64,000 nt of DNA from Mumia sp. zg.B17 (GCF_019550915.1 NZ_JAHWCI010000009.1:1-64000), one strand, 5' to 3'. Shown: positions 23,671-32,748, numbered from the stretch's first letter. Notes: generated by a model not told the origin, from the sequence alone. Program-made: numbers and translations.

Positions 23671-25206
23671 TCAGCGCTCCGCGTCGCGCAGGGTGAACCA
23701 CGAGACGGCAGCGGCACCGAGCGCGATCACGACGGCCACGGCGCTCGTGGTCTGGACGGCGTGGTCGAACGCCAGGTGCGCCGACTCGACGAGCCAGCCC
23801 CCGACCTGCGGCGGGATGGCGTCGGCCAGGTCCATCGCTCCGCCGAGGGTCTGTCCCGCTGCCTCACGCTGAGTCTCGGTGCCGGCCAGCGGCGGGAGCG
23901 AGACCTCCGCGCGGTAGGTCGCGGTGAGGATGCCGCCGAGGACGGCCGTGCCGAGCACCGCGCCGATCTCGTACGCCGTCTCCGAGAGCGCCGATGCAGC
24001 GCCCGACTTCTCTGCCGGCACGCTGGACACGACGACGTCGTTGGTGAGCGTCTCGGCGAACCCGATGCCGACACCGAGAACGAGGAACGCGACCGCGATC
24101 GACGTCGCGGACGGCAGGGAGCCGGCGAACGCCGCGATCGCGTAGCCCACCGCCGACAGGCCGAAGCTCGCCGACACCACAGCGCGCACACCGAACACCG
24201 GCACGAGGCGCACGACGAGCAGACCGGCCAGGATGGTCGCCACCAGTCCCGGGACCAGGACCAACGCCGCCTCCATCGGGTCGAGCCCGACGACGAGCTG
24301 CAGGAACTGCGCCGCGAAGAACAGGAAGCCGGTGAGTCCCATCAGGCTCAGGAGGTTGGCACCGAGCGCTCCGGAGAACACGCGGTTGCGGAACATCGTG
24401 ACGTCGACCAGCGGGTGCTCGCGGGCCAGCTGGCGCCGTACGAACGCGACCGCGCTCAGCACGCTGACGGCCACGGTCCAGCCGACGGCGGCGGTGAGGC
24501 CGTGCTCGGCGAAGGTCTTGATCGCGTAGACGACCGGCAGCATCGTCGTCATCGACAGCACGATGCTCACCACGTCGAACGGCCCGGGGTTCGGGTTGCG
24601 CGACTCCGGCAGCAGCCACACCGCCAGCGGCACCAGAACCACGACGACGGGGAGGTTGATGAGGAACACCGCGTGCCAGGTGAAGTGCTCGAGGAGCCAC
24701 CCACCGATGACGGGGCCGAGCGCGGCGCCAGCCGAGAAGCCGGCTGCCCACACCGCGATCGCGAGCCGCCGCTGCTGGCGGTCCAAGAAGATGTTGCGCA
24801 GCAGCGACAGCGTCGACGGCATGAGCGTCGCACCGAAGACACCGAGCAGAGCGCGGGCGACGATGAGCCCGTTGATGTCGTCGACCTGGGCCGCGTAGAA
24901 CGAGACCGCTCCGAAGCCGATCGCACCGACGAGGAGGAGGCGGCGACGCCCGATGCGGTCGCCGAGCGATCCCATCGCCACCAGGAGACCAGCGAGCATC
25001 AGGGCGTAGATGTCGACGACCCAGAGCAGCGCGGTGCCGGACGGGTGCAGCGAGGAGCTGATGTCGGGGAGCGCGAAGCTCAAGACGGTGTTGTCCATGC
25101 TCACCATCAGCACCGGGAGCATGAGGACGGCGAGCGCCGCCCACTGGCGCAGGCCGGCGCGTGCCGGCACGGGTGCCGTACGGCGTGGTGCGGTGGTGGT
25201 GCTCAT
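23671..25206 (-). CDS. MFS multidrug exporter, DHA2 (14-helix) family
   Basis: A 511-residue transporter of the EmrB/QacA type with about 14 transmembrane helices. Motifs: LMVSMDNTVLSFALPDISSS in helix 1 (the D-x-T/S-V motif of DHA2 exporters), GSLGDRIGRRRLLLVG (motif A between helices 2 and 3), and LGPVIGGWLLEHFTWHAVF (motif C of antiporters in helix 5). It would export hydrophobic or cationic drugs by proton antiport. ATG at 25206 has GGGGGAGAC upstream; a longer frame to 25305 would translate the operator region and is rejected. Two copies of a TetR-type operator lie 39-78 bases upstream, so induction by its substrate is likely, but the repressor gene is not adjacent. Confidence 0.92.
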   Translation of the reverse strand: MSTTTAPRRTAPVPARAGLRQWAALAVLMLPVLMVSMDNTVLSFALPDISSSLHPSGTALLWVVDIYALMLAGLLVAMGSLGDRIGRRRLLLVGAIGFGAVSFYAAQVDDINGLIVARALLGVFGATLMPSTLSLLRNIFLDRQQRRLAIAVWAAGFSAGAALGPVIGGWLLEHFTWHAVFLINLPVVVVLVPLAVWLLPESRNPNPGPFDVVSIVLSMTTMLPVVYAIKTFAEHGLTAAVGWTVAVSVLSAVAFVRRQLAREHPLVDVTMFRNRVFSGALGANLLSLMGLTGFLFFAAQFLQLVVGLDPMEAALVLVPGLVATILAGLLVVRLVPVFGVRAVVSASFGLSAVGYAIAAFAGSLPSATSIAVAFLVLGVGIGFAETLTNDVVVSSVPAEKSGAASALSETAYEIGAVLGTAVLGGILTATYRAEVSLPPLAGTETQREAAGQTLGGAMDLADAIPPQVGGWLVESAHLAFDHAVQTTSAVAVVIALGAAAVSWFTLRDAER

Positions 25207-25244
25207 GTCTCCCCCTGTCGAGGCCTCGGTCCTGTCTGACTTAA

Positions 25245-25284
25245 CCGTCCAGCCGGTACAGTCATTCCCGTCCAGACGGTACAG
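25245..25284. promoter_or_regulatory. Double TetR-type operator of the MFS exporter
   Basis: Two direct copies of a 17-base sequence, CCGTCCAGCCGGTACAG (25245-25261) and CCGTCCAGACGGTACAG (25268-25284), spaced 23 bases apart (about two helical turns). Each contains an inverted repeat, exact in the right copy (CCGTC-CA-GACGG). The layout fits cooperative binding of two repressor dimers on one face of the DNA. Confidence 0.7.
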
Positions 25285-25350
25285 TTTCGAGACCGCGCGA
25301 CTCAAGCCGAGGGGTGGTGTTCTTCGCCACCAGCCCTGGGGAGCGGTGAC

Positions 25351-27468
25351 TCAGGCCAGGAAGTGGTCGGCCGTCAACGGGAGGTCGCGGACCCGGATCC
25401 CGGTCGCGTGGAACGTCGCGTTGGCGATCGCGGCGGCCGTACCGACGATCCCGATCTCGCCGATCCCGCGCGAGCCCATCGGGGTGAACGACTCGTCGGA
25501 CTCCTCGAGCCACTCGGCCTCGATGCCGAGGACGTCGGCGTGCGAGGCGACGTGGTAGGTCGCCAGGTCCTGCGTGACGACGTGACCGAAGCGCGGGTCA
25601 CGGTACGACTCCTCGAACAACGCCGCCGAGAGCCCCATCACGAGGCCACCGAGCAGCTGCGACCGCGCCGTGGTCGGATTGACGATCCGGCCCACCGAGT
25701 AGACGCCGAGCAGCCTCGGCACCCTCACCTCGCCGGTCCACCGGTGCACACGTGCCTCGGCAAAGACCGCACCGAAGGAGTGGAACGCATACTCCTCGGT
25801 CGCCGGGTTGGCCGCCGCCGAGGCCGTCGTCTCCACGCCGGCGTCGGGCGCCTCTCCGTGGTCATCGCGGAACTGCTGCGCCGCGGCGACGATCGCCGTG
25901 CCCCAGGAGCTGGTGCCCGACGATCCTCCGGCCACGCTCGCCGGCGGGAGCGACGAGTCGGCGATCGCCAGCTCGATGGCGTCCGTACCGACCCCGAGCG
26001 CGTCGGCGGCGATCTGCGTCAGGACCGTCCGGGCACCGGTCCCGATGTCCACGGCGCCGATCGCGACGGCGTAGCGCCCGTCGCCGAGCGAGCGGACACG
26101 GGCAGCGTTGCCCGGGGACCTCATCGCGGGGTACGTCGCCGAGGCCACGCCGGTGCCGATCCACCAGTCACCGTCGACGGTCGCGCGCGGCGCGGGCGGG
26201 CGCGTGTCCCACCCGAACCGGTCCGCCCCTCGCTGCAGGCACTCCACCAGCCTCCGCTCGTTGAACGGCTTGCCCGTCTCCGGATCGACCTCCGGCTCGT
26301 TGCGCTCGCGCAGCTCGATCGGGTCGACCCCGACCGCGACCGCGAGCTCGTCCATGGCGGTCTCCTGGGCGTACATCCCGGGCATCTCGCCCGGCGCACG
26401 CATCCACGACGGGACCGCCACGTCGAGCCGCGCCAGACGGTGGCTGGTACGGCGGTTCGGCGCGGCGTACATCATCCGGGTCGGCGCCGCCGTCTGCTCG
26501 GCGAACTCCCGGATGACCGAGGTCTGCTCCTGCACGGCATGCTCGACCGCGGTCAGGGTCCCGTCCAGGCGGGCACCCAGCCGGAGGTGGGAGAAGGTCG
26601 CCGTGCGGTAGCCGGTCAGGGAGAACATCTGCTGCCGGGTCACGGCGAGCCTGACCGGCCGTCCGCCGGTCGTCCGCGCCGCCATCGCCGTGGCGACGAC
26701 GTGGGCGTGCGCCTCGCCCTTGCTGCCGAACCCGCCGCCGACGTACGGCGCTCGGACCCGCACCTGATCCGGCTCCAGGCCGAGCATCGGCGCGATCGCC
26801 TGCACGACACCGTGGACGCCCTGGGTCGAGTCGAACATCGTCAGCGTCGGCCGGCCACCGTCCTCGCTCCACCAGGCCACCGTCGCGTGGGGCTCGAGCG
26901 GGTTGTTGTGCTCGTACGGCGTCTTGTAGGTCTCCGCCACGACGACCTCTGCCTCGGACAGCGCCGCGTCGACGTCACCCTCGGAGGTGTCGGTGTCCAT
27001 CGAGGGGTTGACGACCTCGGGCTTGTCGTCGGCGTTGTCCTCGCGCAGCTCGGCCTCGTGCGGCTCGGCGCGATAGCGGACGTGGACGAGCGCCGCCCCC
27101 TCCCGCGCAGCCTCGGACGTCTCGGCGAGCACGAGCGCGACGATCTGGCCGCGGAAGCCGACCGCGTCGTCCTGGAGGATCGCGAGCTCGCCGTTGCTGG
27201 TGTCGTCCAGCCGCGGCGCGTTCGTGTGGTCGAGCACCGCCACCACACCGGGGTGCGACGTGGCGGCGCCACCGTCGACGTCGACGACCCGGCCCTTGGC
27301 GATCGTAGACGTCACGAGCCACAGGTGCAGGGGATCGGTGACGCCGTCCGGCTCGCCGTGCTCCACCGCGTACGCCGCCCGGCCGGTGACCTTCTCCACA
27401 CCGTCGACCCGGCGCAGGTCGGACCCGACCGCGTGGGCGTCGATCGGCCTCGTCGGGTGCTCGATCAT
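25351..27468 (-). CDS. Molybdenum-cofactor-binding large subunit of a PaoABC-type aldehyde/xanthine oxidoreductase
   Basis: A 705-residue xanthine-oxidase-family large chain. Molybdopterin-binding loops are visible: RAPYVGGGFGSKGEAHAH near residue 240, APGEMPGMYAQETAMDELA near 360, and MGSRGIGEIGIVG near 670, where the Glu of GIGE is the catalytic base. The size is that of short PaoC/YagR-type subunits (about 730). With the next two genes it forms an alpha-beta-gamma hydroxylase that oxidises aldehydes or N-heterocycles with water as oxygen donor. The ATG overlaps the stop of the FAD subunit by four bases (ATGA). No Tat signal was seen, so it is probably cytoplasmic. MoCo sulfuration genes are absent here. 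Confidence 0.9.
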   Translation of the reverse strand: MIEHPTRPIDAHAVGSDLRRVDGVEKVTGRAAYAVEHGEPDGVTDPLHLWLVTSTIAKGRVVDVDGGAATSHPGVVAVLDHTNAPRLDDTSNGELAILQDDAVGFRGQIVALVLAETSEAAREGAALVHVRYRAEPHEAELREDNADDKPEVVNPSMDTDTSEGDVDAALSEAEVVVAETYKTPYEHNNPLEPHATVAWWSEDGGRPTLTMFDSTQGVHGVVQAIAPMLGLEPDQVRVRAPYVGGGFGSKGEAHAHVVATAMAARTTGGRPVRLAVTRQQMFSLTGYRTATFSHLRLGARLDGTLTAVEHAVQEQTSVIREFAEQTAAPTRMMYAAPNRRTSHRLARLDVAVPSWMRAPGEMPGMYAQETAMDELAVAVGVDPIELRERNEPEVDPETGKPFNERRLVECLQRGADRFGWDTRPPAPRATVDGDWWIGTGVASATYPAMRSPGNAARVRSLGDGRYAVAIGAVDIGTGARTVLTQIAADALGVGTDAIELAIADSSLPPASVAGGSSGTSSWGTAIVAAAQQFRDDHGEAPDAGVETTASAAANPATEEYAFHSFGAVFAEARVHRWTGEVRVPRLLGVYSVGRIVNPTTARSQLLGGLVMGLSAALFEESYRDPRFGHVVTQDLATYHVASHADVLGIEAEWLEESDESFTPMGSRGIGEIGIVGTAAAIANATFHATGIRVRDLPLTADHFLA

Positions 27469-28466
27469 CGCGTCCGCCCCTCCGCCAGGGCGAGGAGCGT
27501 CCACGCCGTCGTCCGTCGGAGCATGGCCGGCTTGAAGGCCGTCTCGTCGTCGGTCTGCGCGTCGGCGAGCTCGTCCTCGACGGCGGCGACGACCGCCTCC
27601 TCGGTCAGCTCCTGTCCACGCAGCAGCGCCTCCGCCCGTTCGGCCCGCCACGGCTTGTGAGCGACGCCTCCCCACGCGATCCGGACGTCGTCCACGAGCC
27701 CGTCTTCGATCGTGAGCACGGCAGCCACCGACACCAGCGCGAAGGCGTACGAGGCCCGGTCGCGGACCTTGCGGTACGTCGAGCGGTGCCCGGCCGCCGA
27801 CCACGGGACCTCGACGGCCGTCACGAGGTCGGCGGGGTCGAGCACGGTGTCACGCTCGGGATGGTGGCCGGGCAGCCGGTGGAGGTCGCGGAGCGGCACC
27901 CGCCGTTCACCCTCGACGCCGAGCACGATCACCGTCGCGTCGAGAGCCGCGAGCGCCACGGCGAGGTCGCTGGGGTGGGTCGTCACGCACGCCTCGCTGG
28001 CGCCGAGGATCGCGTTGTACCTGCCGTACCCGCCGATGGCCGAGCAGCCACTGCCAGGGTCGCGCTTGTTGCAGGGGGTGGTCACGTCCTGGAAGTAGAC
28101 GCACCGGGTTCGCTGCAGCAGGTTGCCGCCGGTCGTCGCCTGGTGGCGGAGCTGGCCGGAGGCGCCGGCCAGGAGGGCGCGCGCCATCACCTCGAACCGC
28201 GACCTCACCGACGGGTGCGCGGCGAGGTCACTGTTGCGGACGTTCGTGCCGATCCGCAGACCGGCGCCGTGCTCGTCGTCGTACTCCTCGATGCGGTCCA
28301 GCGGCAACCGGCTCACGTCCACCAGGACCTCGGGCTCGGCGACGCCCAGCTTGAGGTGGTCGACGAGGTTGGTGCCCCCGGCGAGGAACCGTGCCCGCGG
28401 ATTGCCCGCCACCGCCCGGACGGCCTCCTGCGCATCGGTCGGCCGGACGTAGTCGAAGGCCCTCAT
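27465..28466 (-). CDS. FAD-binding subunit with extra Fe-S cluster motif (PaoB-like)
   Basis: A 333-residue FAD subunit. The FAD site is FLAGGTNLVDHLKLGV near residue 28-43, followed by SGQLRHQATTGGNLLQ. It contains the cysteine-rich insertion RCVYFQDVTTPCNKR and PGSGCSAIGG (about residues 120-145); in E. coli PaoB (YagS) the same insert holds an additional [4Fe-4S] cluster, so this identifies the PaoABC branch rather than classic xanthine dehydrogenase. The subunit passes electrons from the 2Fe-2S chain to the acceptor. The gene overlaps both neighbours by four bases, so the three chains are made together. The ATG at 28466 is firm. Confidence 0.88.
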   Translation of the reverse strand: MRAFDYVRPTDAQEAVRAVAGNPRARFLAGGTNLVDHLKLGVAEPEVLVDVSRLPLDRIEEYDDEHGAGLRIGTNVRNSDLAAHPSVRSRFEVMARALLAGASGQLRHQATTGGNLLQRTRCVYFQDVTTPCNKRDPGSGCSAIGGYGRYNAILGASEACVTTHPSDLAVALAALDATVIVLGVEGERRVPLRDLHRLPGHHPERDTVLDPADLVTAVEVPWSAAGHRSTYRKVRDRASYAFALVSVAAVLTIEDGLVDDVRIAWGGVAHKPWRAERAEALLRGQELTEEAVVAAVEDELADAQTDDETAFKPAMLRRTTAWTLLALAEGRTR

Positions 28467-28966
28467 GCCTGTGCCGCCTCACGCACCGCGGCGAGAATGC
28501 CGGGGTACGCTCCGCAGCGGCACAGGTTGCCGCTCATCCGCTCGCGGATCTCATCGTCGTCGAGCTCGACGTCGCCCTCGAGGTCATCGGTGACGTGGCT
28601 GGGGTGTCCCTGCTTCGCCTCCTCGATCACCCCGACCGCGGAGCAGACCTGGCCCGGGGTGCAGTAGCCGCACTGGTAGCCGTCGTGCTCGAGGAACGCC
28701 TCGTGGACCGGATGCAGGCCGTCCGCGGCGAGCCCGTCCGAGGTGACGATCTCCGCGCCGTCGAAGGAGACGGCGAGCGCGAGGCAGGTCAGGTGGCGAC
28801 GTCCGTCCAGGAGCACCGTGCACGATCCGCACTGGCCGTGGTCGCACCCCTTCTTAGGAGAGACGATGCCGAGCCGTTCTCGCAAGGCGTCCAGCAGGGT
28901 CGTGCGCGTGTCGACCGTGAGGGTCCGCGACCGACCGTCGACCAACAGCGTGATGTCGGCATCCAT
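28463..28966 (-). CDS. 2Fe-2S subunit of the molybdenum hydroxylase
   Basis: This small subunit carries two [2Fe-2S] clusters: the plant-ferredoxin type CDHGQCGSCTVLLDG near residue 42-55, and the second helical domain with GYQCGYCTPGQV and GNLCRCGAYPGIL. Length (167 residues) is normal. The ATG at 28966 (MDADITLLVDG) matches family N-termini and has TACCAC 6 bases upstream, a near -10 element; an ATG at 28999 would add 11 residues. E. coli PaoA has a Tat signal here, which this protein lacks. It is the first gene of the operon, divergent from a TetR gene only 61 bases away, which probably controls it. Confidence 0.9.
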   Translation of the reverse strand: MDADITLLVDGRSRTLTVDTRTTLLDALRERLGIVSPKKGCDHGQCGSCTVLLDGRRHLTCLALAVSFDGAEIVTSDGLAADGLHPVHEAFLEHDGYQCGYCTPGQVCSAVGVIEEAKQGHPSHVTDDLEGDVELDDDEIRERMSGNLCRCGAYPGILAAVREAAQA

Positions 28967-29015
28967 GCGGGAGTGGTACCCGGTCGGGCGGGCGTCCATG
29001 CCGAGAACGCCTCGC

Positions 29016-29021
29016 TAGAGT
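29016..29021 (+). promoter_or_regulatory. -10 element of the TetR gene (leaderless)
   Basis: TAGAGT stands 6 bases before the ATG at 29028. The divergent hydroxylase operon starts within 61 bases, so the two promoters must overlap; a repressor bound here would act on both. Confidence 0.55.
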
Positions 29022-29027
29022 GCTCGC

Positions 29028-29558
29028 ATGTCCGCCCGATCCGACGGTGCCTCCACCCGTGACCGCATCCTCGACGCCTTCGAGATGCTCCTCGTCGAGG
29101 GCGGCGGCAGGATCGCCACGCTGGACGCCGTCGCAGCCCGCGCCGAGGTGTCGAAGGGCGGCCTGCTCTACCACTTCCCGAGCAAGGACGCGATGGTCGA
29201 CGCCATGCTCGACCGGCTCCGAGAGCAGGGCCGCGCCGACGTCCTGAAGATGAAGGACGCCCCGCAGGGACCGGTCCGCTACTACCTGGAGACGTCCGTC
29301 GACACCGGGTCGGCGTTCGACCGCGGGCTGATCGCCGCCTCCCGCGTCGCGCAGGACGACGTCCGAGCGCGCGAGACGTTGGCGGAGCTCCGCAACGGGT
29401 GGTTCGCCGTCCTGGCCGAGCACTACGGCGACGACGCGCTCGCCCGTACGGTCCAGCTCATCGGTGACGGGCTCTACTTCGACGACACCACGGGTCTCGC
29501 GCACAAGCGGTCGCTGGAGCACGTCCGCGACGTCCTCGGCCGCCTCGACGCCCTCTGA
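29028..29558 (+). CDS. TetR-family regulator, divergent from the molybdenum hydroxylase
   Basis: A 176-residue repressor with a standard N-terminal helix-turn-helix (TRDRILDAFEMLLVEGGGRI, then AVAARAEVSKGGLLYHFPSKDAMVDAML). The C-terminal part with YYLETSVDTGSAFDRGLIAAS resembles the TetR_C_37/YcfQ-like group of drug- or aldehyde-responsive regulators. The ATG follows a leaderless-type -10 element. Because it is divergent from the PaoABC-type genes it is their most likely local repressor, perhaps responding to an aldehyde substrate. It converges on a small membrane-protein gene with a 9-base gap. Confidence 0.88.
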   Translation: MSARSDGASTRDRILDAFEMLLVEGGGRIATLDAVAARAEVSKGGLLYHFPSKDAMVDAMLDRLREQGRADVLKMKDAPQGPVRYYLETSVDTGSAFDRGLIAASRVAQDDVRARETLAELRNGWFAVLAEHYGDDALARTVQLIGDGLYFDDTTGLAHKRSLEHVRDVLGRLDAL

Positions 29559-29567
29559 CGAGACGGG

Positions 29568-29777
29568 TCAGCGCCGCCCGACGAGGAAGTAGGCGAGCGG
29601 CCCGACGGGCTGCACGAAGCATCCGGCGATCCACGCCGCCTTCGGTCCGCGGAGGCGCGTCGAGGGCGTACGGGCGAGGCTCGTCAACGCCGCGGTGGTG
29701 AGCACGACCTCGGCAGCTCCCACGAGGACCACGGCACGCCTCTGGCGCGTGGTGAGGTCGGACCATCGTGTCGTCAT
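29568..29777 (-). CDS. Small membrane protein with PLDc_N-like helices
   Basis: A 69-residue protein with two transmembrane helices (VVLVGAAEVVLTTAALTSLA and AAWIAGCFVQPVGPLAYFLVG). The second helix and its end, QPVGPLAYFLVGRR, match the phospholipase-D-nuclease N-terminal (PLDc_N) motif found in many tiny actinobacterial membrane proteins of unknown role. ATG at 29777 is supported by TACGGT 7 bases upstream (29785-29790), a leaderless layout; GTG at 29786 would add three residues. No partner is evident. Confidence 0.75.
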   Translation of the reverse strand: MTTRWSDLTTRQRRAVVLVGAAEVVLTTAALTSLARTPSTRLRGPKAAWIAGCFVQPVGPLAYFLVGRR

Positions 29778-29827
29778 GCCGTTCACCGTACTCGCGCCCG
29801 GCCCGCCGGCGGGTCACTGGCCGGGCG

Positions 29828-30457
29828 TCACGGCACCCAGAGCGTGCCACCCGCCGCAACCCCGCCGGAGCCGTGGGTGATCGCCGCGACCAGCTCCGCG
29901 ATCGGCGCCACCGCACCCGGGTGTGCGGCGGCGGTGAGGACGACGTCACCCGCGCCGTAGTCGACGCCGAGGATCGCGACCCCGCGGGCACGCAGCTCGT
30001 TCTCGACCTTGCCGACCTCCCCGTGCGAGACCGTGACCTCGACGCGCGTGCGCAGCTCGCGGCGCACGACACCGGCCGCGTCCAGGGCGGCGGCCGTCGT
30101 CTCGGAGTAGGCGCGGACCAGCCCACCGGCACCGAGCAGGGTCCCACCGAACCAGCGGGTGACCACCGCGACGACGTCGCGGACCTCACGCCGTACGAGG
30201 ACCTCGAGCATCGGCGCTCCCGCCGTACCGCTCGGCTCGCCGTCGTCGTTGCTGCGCTGGAGTGCCCCGTCCGCGCCGATCACGAAGGCCGAGCAGTGGT
30301 GGCGTGCGTCCCAGAACCGGCGTCGGGCCTCAGCAACGTACGCGCGCGCCTCGTCCTCGGAGTCGACCCGTCGCACCCACCCGAGGAAGCGCGATCCCTT
30401 GACCTCGATCGCGGCCTCCGCCGCGCCAGCGGGGACGAGATAGTGGTCGCGCGCCAC
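29828..30457 (-). CDS. YigZ/IMPACT-family protein
   Basis: A 209-residue member of the YigZ (IMPACT N-terminal) family. The signature is clear: EVKGSRFLGWVRRVDSEDEA, then the core RHHCSAFVIG, SNDDGEPSGTAGAPMLEVL and VVTRWFGGTLLGAGGLVRAY, followed by a C-terminal DUF1949-like domain. The eukaryotic relative acts in translation control; the bacterial function is not settled. GTG at 30457 was chosen because GGGAGG is optimally placed and the length fits the family (about 205-215); an ATG at 30499 would add 14 residues without homology. It is divergent from the secreted 5'-nucleotidase. Confidence 0.85.
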   Translation of the reverse strand: MARDHYLVPAGAAEAAIEVKGSRFLGWVRRVDSEDEARAYVAEARRRFWDARHHCSAFVIGADGALQRSNDDGEPSGTAGAPMLEVLVRREVRDVVAVVTRWFGGTLLGAGGLVRAYSETTAAALDAAGVVRRELRTRVEVTVSHGEVGKVENELRARGVAILGVDYGAGDVVLTAAAHPGAVAPIAELVAAITHGSGGVAAGGTLWVP

Positions 30458-30591
30458 AGGACCTCCCGCCGATGTGCCAGGATCGCCAACAGTTGCCATC
30501 CGATCGTGGCCGAACCGTCACAGTTTGCGGAAGCGCTGGACACCCCCGCTCGCTTATGGTCAGCGGGATCACGTCTCTCGAGGAGCCCCTG

Positions 30592-32748
30592 ATGCGACCC
30601 ACTCACCGTACTCTGCTGCGTCGGAGCACCGTCTTCGCCGCAACCGCCGCCCTCGTGGCAGCCCCGTTGTCCTTCGCCCCGTCGGCGTCGGCGGCGCCCG
30701 CGGACGAGGTGAAGCTCACCTTCCTCGGCATCAACGACTTCCACGGCAGGATCGACAGCAACGCCGTGAAGTTCGCCGGCACGGTCGAGCAGCTGCGCGC
30801 TGCCGCGGGCGAGGACAGCACGGTCTTCGTCGCCGCCGGTGACAACTTCGGTGCCTCTCTCTTCGCGTCGGCCGTCGACCAGGACAACCCGACGATCGAC
30901 GTCCTCAAGGCCCTCCAGCTCGACAACTCCGCCGTCGGCAACCACGAGTTCGATCAGGGCTTCGCCGACCTCACCGACCGTGTGGTCCCACGGATGGGCG
31001 ACAACCGCTTCGGCACACCGGTCTTCCTCGGCGCCAACGTGTACGAGAAGGGCACCGACGACCCGGCCCTTCCCGAGTACGCGCAGTACACGGTGAAGGG
31101 CGTCGACGTCGCGATCGTCGGCGTCGTGACCGAGGAGACCAAGTCCCTGGTGCGGCCCGCAGGCATCGCCGACCTCGAGTTCGGAGACCCCGTCGAGGCG
31201 GTCAACCGCGTCGCCGGCGAGCTCAAGGACGGCAACGACGCCAACGGCGAGGCAGACGTGGTGATCGCCAGCTACCACGAGGGCGCGCCGCTCTCCGAGC
31301 CCGCCGCGACGCTGCCGCAGCAGGTGGCCGCGAGCCCCGTCTTCGCGCACCTGGTCAACGACACGGTCGCCGCGGTCGACGCGATCTTCACCGGCCACAC
31401 CCACCAGCGCTACGCCTACGACGCGCCCATCCCAGGCAGCACGGGCACACGCCCGTTGGTGCAGTCCGGCAACTACGGCGAGGGGGTCGCCAAGGTCGAG
31501 CTCACCGTCGACACCGCGACCGACGACGTGACCGCGTACACCCGCGCGGTCGTCGCCCGCACCACCACCGCCGACGCCGACCTGGTCGCGCAGTACCCGC
31601 GGGTCGCTGCGGTCAAGACGATCGTCGACGCCGCGCTCGCCCGCGCTGCCGAGGTCGGCAACGTTCGCAAGGCCACGATCACCGACGACATCACCACCGC
31701 GCTCACCGGCGGCACCTACCAGGACGGCCGCTACTTCCACCCGACACCGACCGCCAGCGGTGTCCGCGACGACCGCGGCTCGGAGTCGACCCTGGGCGGC
31801 CTCGTCGCCAACGCACTGCGTGAGCGCCTCGGCGACGACCTGGGCGGCAACGCCGAGATCGGCGTCGTGAACCCGGGCGGTCTGCGCTCCGACCTCATGT
31901 ACGCCCCCGACACCACCGTGCCGACCGACGCCGACGGTGTGGTGACGTACGCGCAGGCCAACGCCGTGCTCCCGTTCGCCAACAACCTGTGGTCGGTGAC
32001 GCTGACCGGTGAGCAGTTCGTCACGATGCTCGAGCAGCAGTGGCAGCGCGACGCAGACGGCAACGTGCCCAGCCGCTCGTACCTTCAGCTCGGCCTCTCC
32101 GACAACGTCTCCTACACGTTCCACGAGGTCGACGACCCGGCGAACCCTGGCGCCAAGAAGGGCGTCATCGACTCGGTGACGATCGACGGAGCGCCGCTCG
32201 ACCCCACCAAGAACTACCGGGTCGGCACCTTCAGCTTCCTCGCGACCGGCGGTGACAACTTCCGAGTCTTCACCGAGGGCGAGGCGCCCAAGGACTCCGG
32301 TCTCGTCGACCGAGACGCGTGGATCGCCTACCTCGAGGAGAGCTCGCCGCTCAGCCCGTCGTTCGCCCGCCGCTCGGTCCGGCAGGACGGCTCGATCCCC
32401 AGCGACCTGAAGATCGGCGACACGGTGGAGATCGGTCTCTCTGGCCTCGACATGACGTCGCTCGACAGCCCTCAGAACACGACGGTGACAGCACGGTTCG
32501 GCAACACGGTCGTCGGCACCTTCCCGGTGGTCAACGGCGCTGCGGACATCACCCTGAAGGTCCCCGCCACGGCCGGCGGAGCCCGCGCGCTGACCTTCAC
32601 CGCGGCACCGTCCGGGACGACGGTGACGTTCCCCGTGTCGGTCCCGAAGTCGGCGTCCTCGCTGAAGGCCGTCGTGCGCGGCGCCGAGTACGGCAAGGGC
32701 GGCGCCGTCCAGGTGACCGTCACCCGCCGACCGCCACCGGCACCGTGA
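30592..32748 (+). CDS. Secreted 5'-nucleotidase/2',3'-cyclic phosphodiesterase, C-terminus frameshifted
   Basis: A 718-residue exported metallophosphoesterase of the UshA/NadN family. After the signal peptide (ATAALVAAPLSFAPSASAAP) come the two-metal motifs GINDFHGRID, AAGDNFGASLF, VGNHEFDQG and TGHTHQRYAYD; the C-terminal substrate domain has NPGGLRSDLMY and GDNFRVFTEG. It would release nucleosides and phosphate from extracellular nucleotides. ATG at 30592 has GAGGAG upstream. After residue 660 an Ig-like domain begins but stops at 32748 with an odd RRPPPAP tail, while the domain continues in another frame to 33218. The catalytic part is intact. The next gene, a nuclease, follows at 33244. 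Confidence 0.88.
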   Translation: MRPTHRTLLRRSTVFAATAALVAAPLSFAPSASAAPADEVKLTFLGINDFHGRIDSNAVKFAGTVEQLRAAAGEDSTVFVAAGDNFGASLFASAVDQDNPTIDVLKALQLDNSAVGNHEFDQGFADLTDRVVPRMGDNRFGTPVFLGANVYEKGTDDPALPEYAQYTVKGVDVAIVGVVTEETKSLVRPAGIADLEFGDPVEAVNRVAGELKDGNDANGEADVVIASYHEGAPLSEPAATLPQQVAASPVFAHLVNDTVAAVDAIFTGHTHQRYAYDAPIPGSTGTRPLVQSGNYGEGVAKVELTVDTATDDVTAYTRAVVARTTTADADLVAQYPRVAAVKTIVDAALARAAEVGNVRKATITDDITTALTGGTYQDGRYFHPTPTASGVRDDRGSESTLGGLVANALRERLGDDLGGNAEIGVVNPGGLRSDLMYAPDTTVPTDADGVVTYAQANAVLPFANNLWSVTLTGEQFVTMLEQQWQRDADGNVPSRSYLQLGLSDNVSYTFHEVDDPANPGAKKGVIDSVTIDGAPLDPTKNYRVGTFSFLATGGDNFRVFTEGEAPKDSGLVDRDAWIAYLEESSPLSPSFARRSVRQDGSIPSDLKIGDTVEIGLSGLDMTSLDSPQNTTVTARFGNTVVGTFPVVNGAADITLKVPATAGGARALTFTAAPSGTTVTFPVSVPKSASSLKAVVRGAEYGKGGAVQVTVTRRPPPAP

